Shown in pieces: positions 58,951 through 64,000 of a stretch of DNA of 64,000 nucleotides; position 1 is the stretch's first letter; each line of letters starts with the position of its first letter. The stretch is taken from positions 21,937,001 through 22,001,000 of the forward strand of contig CM065379.1 of NCBI GenBank assembly GCA_033060915.1. Reading direction: 5' to 3'. Made by a program: the position numbers and the translations under genes. The notes under the pieces were generated by a model. The model was given only the letters and a program-made list of their open reading frames with translations, was not told the origin of the DNA and did not search any database. The stretch comes from Euryodendron excelsum (Eukaryota > Streptophyta > Magnoliopsida > Ericales > Pentaphylacaceae).

Positions 58951-59278
58951 TAGGAAATATTTAAGGTCGGCAAGTAACGTATCTTTGACTAGATTTGGGC
59001 GGTTGTACTAGTGACTACCATGCAATTTTTAGCCTAGCTTCACTAGGAGTGACTCCGGAAAGTCCGGGAATGATTTGAAGGAATCGAGAATAACCCGAAA
59101 GGCCGAAAAAGAGCAGGAACACATAAATTAGTGTCCTGGAGGTATTTGACTTGAAAAATGAGAATAAGATGGGTCGGATTGACCGAGCCTTTAGGGGTAA
59201 AACGGTCAGTCGGCCCAGGAAATTACCGGGACAAGCTCGAACTGTCCCAGAAGAAGACTTGGGATTTGGAAACATTAT

Positions 59279-59700
59279 TTAGAATGTTCCCAAAGATTGC
59301 CGGTTTGATACCCAGAGCGGGTGTGGTCAGAAGAGGTGACCGGCCCACCAGGGGCAAAACGGTCATTTTGCACCAGGTTTGTCGGAACGGACTTGGAATG
59401 ATCCGGAAGGATAGAGAAAGGTTGAGAATACTATAAGAAATAATCTTAGAGGATTACCGGTTTGATACCCAGAGCCGGTGTGGTCGAAAAAGGAGACCGA
59501 CCCATCAGGGGCAAAACGATCATTTTGTACCGGGTTAGCTAAAACTGACTCGGAACGATCCGAAAGGATAAAGAAAGGTTTAAAACACTACAAAAATTAT
59601 TCTCGGGAAGTTACCGGTTTGATACCCAGAGCCGGTGTGGTTCTCGGGGCGTTTGGATGCCTAGGGGCAAAATGGTCATCTTGATCGAAAAGTCTTGGAA
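59279..59700. repeat. 157-bp tandem repeat in LTR U3
   Basis: CCGGTTTGATACCCAGAG occurs at 59300, 59457 and 59614, exactly 157 bp apart, each followed by GTGTGGTC and then GGGGCAAAA(C/T)GGTCAT-type sequence. The same spacing is found between the GGGTATCAAAC cores at 134 and 291. Confidence 0.85.
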
Positions 59701-59908
59701 AAAGGTCCAAGAGGCAGTTTGGTTATTTTTCACCGAAGTGGGCTAACAAGCACTAGTGTTGACCTGGGTTTTGAGTGTTTCCGCCATTCTGACGGCAGTC
59801 GTCGTGACACAGGGGTTTGTTGGCAATTCCCTATATCAACCTATTTGTGAGTATTTCCGCTACTCTAATGGTTGTGATATTTACGAGTATTTTTGCTACT
59901 CGGACCAT

Positions 59909-60355
59909 CTGCGAGGAATAAACTATCTCGAGAGAGGGATTGAAAAGGGGTCTTACCGCCTTCGAAAAGACGTGCCTGATTTGGAACCGTCTCGAGGAAT
60001 AAACTGTCTCGAGAGAGGGGTTGGAAAGGGGACTTACCGTCTCCGAAAAGACGTGCCTGAATTGGAACCATCTCGAGGAATAAACTGTCCCGAGAGAAGG
60101 ATTGGAAAGGGGTCTTACCATCTTCGAAAAGACGTTCCTGAATTGGAACCATCTCGAGGAATAAACTGTTTCGAGAGAGGGGTTGGAAAGGGGTCTTATT
60201 GTCTTCGAAAAGACGTGCCTGATTTGGAACCGTCTCGAGGAATAAATTGTCTCGAGAGAGGGATTGGAAAGGGGTCTTACCATCTTCGAAAAGACGTGCC
60301 TGAATTGGAACCGTCTCGAGGAATAAACCATCTTGAGAGAGGGGTTGGAAAGGAA
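59909..60355. repeat. 81-bp tandem repeat, five full units plus a partial
   Basis: CGAGGAATAAA starts units at 59912, 59993, 60074, 60155, 60236 and 60317: exactly 81 bp each, with no indel. Because 81 is a multiple of three, a 27-residue repeat (SRGINCLERGVGKGSYRLRK...) stays open on the plus strand, and two minus-strand frames are also open. Other LTR copies have only one or two units, near 6410-6560 and 63130-63170. It is therefore a recent local expansion near the LTR 5' end, and the 240-codon open frame 59756-60478 is probably not a gene. Confidence 0.9.
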
Positions 60356-60546
60356 AGGACGATGCCTCTAAGGGCATTTTGGTCATTTTGCCTCTATTTG
60401 GGCCTGACGGGCCCGCGAAGCGATGGACACACGGGATTTGGACTTAGAGAGTTGGTTTCGGTTGGAATACGCCCATAGTGACTTGAAAACATTTCAAGAC
60501 GGAGTGTAGACTGCCGAGCGGTCAAAAATGGGGTGCTTACAATTGG

Positions 60547-63361
60547 AAGTCATGTTTTAGGAGGAAAAATTAAGGTTTCCTAACCATGGCTCTAGGGCTT
60601 AACTTGGACTCCAAGAAAAGAGATTTTTTGGGAAGTTGAACTTTGGAGAGAGTTTCTAGGAAAGAAACTTGAAGAGTGTTTTTTAAAAGTGAATTTTTCA
60701 AAAGAGCTTTTAGGAAAGAATTTGAAAAGAGTTTTTAGAAAACAATTTTTAGAAAGCAATTTTGAAAAGGAGATTGGAGAGAGTTTTTAAGAAGTATATT
60801 AGAGAAGAGATTTTAGAAAGTAGATTTGAAAAGAGATTTTGGAGAGGATTTAAAAAGAGGTTTTGGAAAGTAAGTTTGAAAAGCAATTTGGAAAGGGGTT
60901 TGAATGCCTATTTTTGCAAGCCTCTTAAAATATCTCACTTTCCTAAAACAATTCTAACCATTAGAAGATTATAATCATTCTAGGATTGTGGTTTTAAAAA
61001 CAATAAAGATTTGAAAATATGGACCATGAAAGCCACTTTAAATGTAACACTTTCCTAAAGCACCCCTAACTAAGGAAGAGCTAGAATCCCCTTAGGATTG
61101 TAATTTTAAAAACAAGTTTGGAAAAAAAAGATTTGATGCAAGTTTTGAAAATGATTTTCAATACAAGTTTTGAAAAAAAGTTTGAAAACAATTTTTGGAG
61201 AGATGCATGATTCATGATATGCACAGTGCAAGTTGGGGTCGTGAACATACAAGGTTAAAGGCCCCACCATATAATCAAGGGGGCCAAACCCACGTGGTCT
61301 TTGGTTAGACTACGAGAAAGCCCCTGACATGGTGACTTTCAATAGCCTAATTCTACACATGAACCGGGGAGTCCCTTATTTCAAGCATGCAAGAAAGGAG
61401 AGTAGAAGATGTGAATTAAAATAGAAGAAAACCCAAGTGGGTTAGGAGACAGAAGAGAGAGGGGGGAATTGTGTAAACGTAAATAGGAAGCCCACCTTGT
61501 GTCTTCTTTGTTTTGCGTGCTTTATTTGCTTTGTTTTACTTCGGTCTTCGAGAGTTTTAAAGTTGCAGCACTTCAAATCTTCAATCGAGGCTTTGGAGGC
61601 TGGTATATGAGTGTATGTATGCTAGGGTTAAGTGTATAGAGGCTAGGGTTTGAAGAACCTAAAGGGAATTAGGGTTTGGAAGGACTTCGAGCTCTGTATA
61701 TTAAAGAGCAGGATTTTTGGACTGAGTTTGTAGACCCTTTTCACGCTGGATGAGGCTCTGTATTTATAGACAAAAGACTAAACTAGCGCCTGCTGCTGTG
61801 GCGCCAAGCCAAAAATCCTACTGGCAGCACTAGGAATGGTGTCAGGCCATTTTTTGACTTAGCGCCACTACTAGTGGTGCCAGCCATTTAGGAAATGTTT
61901 AAGATCGGCAAGTAATGTATCTTCATAAGATTTGGGCGCCTGTACTAGTGACTATCATGTAATTTTTAGCCTGACTTCACTAGGAGTGACTCCGAAAGGT
62001 TTGGAAATAATTTAAAAGGCCGGGAATGGGCTGTAAAGGGAAAAGAACCCGTAGAATAATGTCTCGGGGGTAGTAGACTTGAAAAATGATGTCAGGATTT
62101 GTTAGAACGGTTGACCGGGCCATTAGGGACAAAACGATCAATCAGACCGGAAAGCTGCCGGGATGGTATTGGAATATCCCAAAAGAAGACTCAAGGCTTG
62201 GGAACATCACCTGGAATGTTCCAGGAGGTTACCGGTTTGATACCAGAGCTAGTGTGGGTAGTAAAGGCCACCAGCCCACTAGAGGCAAAACGGTCATTTT
62301 ATATCAGGTTTACCGGAACTAACTCGAAATGATCTAGAAATGCATCGAAAGGCCGGGGATACTATTAGATATATCCTTGGGAGGTTACCAATTTGATGCC
62401 CAGAGTGGAGTGGTTCCTGGGGCGCTCAGATGCTTAGGGGCAAAATGGTCATTTTGACCAGAGGGTCTCGGAATTGGCCCAAAACTGACTGGAAGGCACT
62501 TAAACATGCCGGATAGTCTTTGGGATGATTCTGGAAGGGTGGACTTACCGTTTTGAGGACTTAGGTACTTTATCAAGAAATGTGCCGAAAAGCCCTAAGG
62601 GCAGTTTGGTCATTTTTCACCTAAGTGGGCTAACAGACACTAGTATTTACCTGGGTTTTAAGTGTTTCCGTCACTCTAACGGTGGTCCCATGACATAGAG
62701 GTTTGTTGGCAACTCTCAATGTCGACCTGTTTACGAGTGTTTCCACCACTCTAATGTTTGCAATGTTTACGAGTACTTCCGTTACTCTAATGGTTCACGA
62801 TCATTCTAGAGACTGCCTAATCTCAAGAAGCTGCTAGGTGGACTTATCGCCTGAGGAGTCAACTTTCTCGATAGGCATGCCAAAACGGACATTCTTCATT
62901 GGCGGGCTAGCAGGCGCCAAAAGTGGACCGTTCTACCATCTCGGGGACTTGGGGTCTCGTCCCGGTTGATGGGTTTGAAGATACTTACCGTTCTGAAGAT
63001 TTTTCTTGAAAAATGTGCCGGACTAGATGGACTTATCGCCTTGAGGGATTAACTTTCTTGAAAGACGTGCCAAACTTGATTTGAACTGGAACTAGACTAG
63101 AATTGGATTTGAACTGGAATTGAGATTGAAAAGGGGACTTACCGTCTTCGAGAAGACGTGCCCACTAGAATTGGACCGGATAATGCCCTAAGGGCATTTT
63201 GGTCATTTTGCCTCTATTTGGGCCGGACGAGCCCACAAAGTGATTGATTGACTGGATTATGTTTGGAAAACTAGTTTGAACTTGGAATGCGTCCATATTG
63301 ACTTGAATACAAGTTTGGATAGACTGTAGACTGTCGAACGGGCAAAAATGGGGAGCTTACA
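60547..63361 (-). mobile_element. Inverted Tat/Ogre-like LTR, 5' part (middle of the nest)
   Basis: This resumes the LTR interrupted at 55279 and runs to TGTAAGCTCCCC (63361 on the minus strand), its 5' terminus. It includes TATAAATA at 61768-61761, GGCGCC-like motifs that are mostly decayed, GGTTTGATACC repeats and one unit of the 81-bp repeat near 63140. No matching target duplication is clear, because its 3' end is truncated. Confidence 0.75.
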
Positions 63362-64000
63362 TATTGTATTGTGGTTGTCATGTTCATGCATTGCATTCAA
63401 AGTTATTTTCAAATTTGCATCAAAGTACCTTTTCAAAAATTGCATCCAAAATCTCCTTCTTTCAAACTTATTTTCAAAACCACGACCCTAAGATGATTGT
63501 AACCATTCCATGGTTAGGGTTGTTTTAGAAAAGTGCTATATTTAAAGTAATCATCAAAGTCCAAAGTTTTCAAACCCTAAATTGTTTTTTATTAAATCAC
63601 AATTCTAAAGTGATTATAGTCATTCCACGGTTAGGGTTACTTTAGGAAGGTGTTACATTCAATGAGATCATCAAGATGCAATTCTTGTTTTCAAACCCTA
63701 GTTGTTTTTAAAATCACAACGCTAGAATAGTTCTAATCCTTTCATGGTTAGAATTGTTTTAGGAAAGTGAGATATTTAAGAGACTTGCAAAAGTCTATAT
63801 TCAGATCTATTTAAAATAGTTTTCGCAAATCCACTTCTTAAAAAACTCTTTTCAAAGATCTACTTTTCAAAAACTCCTTGTCTTGAGAGTCCAACTCAAA
63901 ACCCTAGAATCCATGATTAGGAAACACTAATTCCTTTATTAAAATCATGACTTTTTATTTCCACCAAATCATAAATTTCCAAAACCCCTTTTCCACCAAA
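63362..64000 (+). mobile_element. Tat/Ogre-like LTR, continuation (outermost of the nest)
   Basis: Plus-strand sequence equivalent to about 15700-16470 of the 3' LTR: AAAACCACGACCCTAAGATG, TTCCATGGTTAGGGTTG and the start of the pyrimidine-rich tract. It is the likely continuation of the LTR that stops at 54390. The CCATGGTTAGGGTT...TTAGGAAAGTG block is repeated here near 63510, 63630 and 63745. Confidence 0.65.

Larger units (their letters stand above)
55285..60541 (-). mobile_element. Complete solo LTR, Tat/Ogre-like, 5257 bp
   Basis: It runs on the minus strand from TGTAAGCACCCC (60541) to GGGCGCGACA (55285). A perfect 5-bp target duplication, ATTGG, lies at 55280-55284 and 60542-60546. 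No internal region or second LTR lies between the duplications, so it is a solo LTR left by LTR-LTR recombination. It has every block of the family: 81-bp repeats, three 157-bp spaced GGTTTGATACCC units, four GGCGCC palindromes, a TATA box at 58845-58838, the telobox-like cluster, the ~2-kb purine tract (plus-strand view), the conserved GGTACCGAAAGGGCGGGGTA block near 55705-55730 and the terminal GGCGA block. The sequence on both sides joins up when it is removed. Confidence 0.9.

Noticed and set aside
59756..60478. 240-codon plus-strand open frame with a 27-residue repeat
   Set aside because: It is antisense to the solo LTR, consists mainly of an 81-bp tandem repeat whose length keeps frames open, and two minus frames are open across the same repeat. 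There is no domain or conserved start.
55285..60541. Possibility that the window holds a CRISPR-like or bacterial repeat system
   Set aside because: The regular repeats (81 and 157 bp) are contiguous tandem units inside a plant LTR, without unique spacers or associated genes.

Overview
This is nuclear DNA of a flowering plant, most likely a eudicot. It has GT-AG introns, long AT-rich non-coding stretches and one intact plant-specific gene inside deeply nested retrotransposon debris. The species cannot be named from the sequence.

Layout. 1-21.1 kb: Tat/Ogre-type Ty3-gypsy material. A plus-strand long LTR (1-3995) abuts an inverted LTR fragment (3996-6745). A pol-less internal region follows (6746-13595), with a decayed sense gag and an antisense plant-mobile-domain (PMD) pseudogene, and then its 3' LTR (13596-18420). 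A diverged LTR split by a copia-like insert completes this block. 21.1-34 kb: the only convincing host gene, a two-exon GTD-binding (DUF593) myosin-binding protein of 857 aa (23288-26323). Its 3' flank may be one very long 3'UTR intron and contains a decayed LINE ORF1. 34-44 kb: a plastid-like tRNA-Thr relic, an unidentified decayed reading frame, and a chromovirus-like gypsy pol remnant. A 6131-bp hAT transposon with perfect 17-bp TIRs and 8-bp target duplications is inserted in that remnant's integrase (36193-42323). 44-52.9 kb: an ~80-bp tandem repeat, and a complete minus-strand Athila-type element (44912-51800) with two 1272-bp LTRs and the TSD CTTCA. That element keeps gag and protease but has lost RT, RNase H and integrase. 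52.9-64 kb: a three-level nest of Tat/Ogre-type LTRs, the innermost being a complete 5257-bp solo LTR (55285-60541, TSD ATTGG).

How it fits together. The host gene is a gene island; the rest is a layered record of insertion, recombination to solo LTRs and decay. The repeated Tat/Ogre-type LTR has a consistent promoter plan: 157-bp repeats and GGCGCC palindromes upstream of a TATAAATA box, then telobox-like AAACCCTAG motifs and a long low-complexity pyrimidine tract downstream. In the solo LTR an 81-bp repeat is expanded to more than five in-phase units. The items most worth following are the antisense PMD frame, the gag-protease-only Athila derivative, the LTR promoter plan, and the hAT transposase, whose frame is intact except for nonsense codons.
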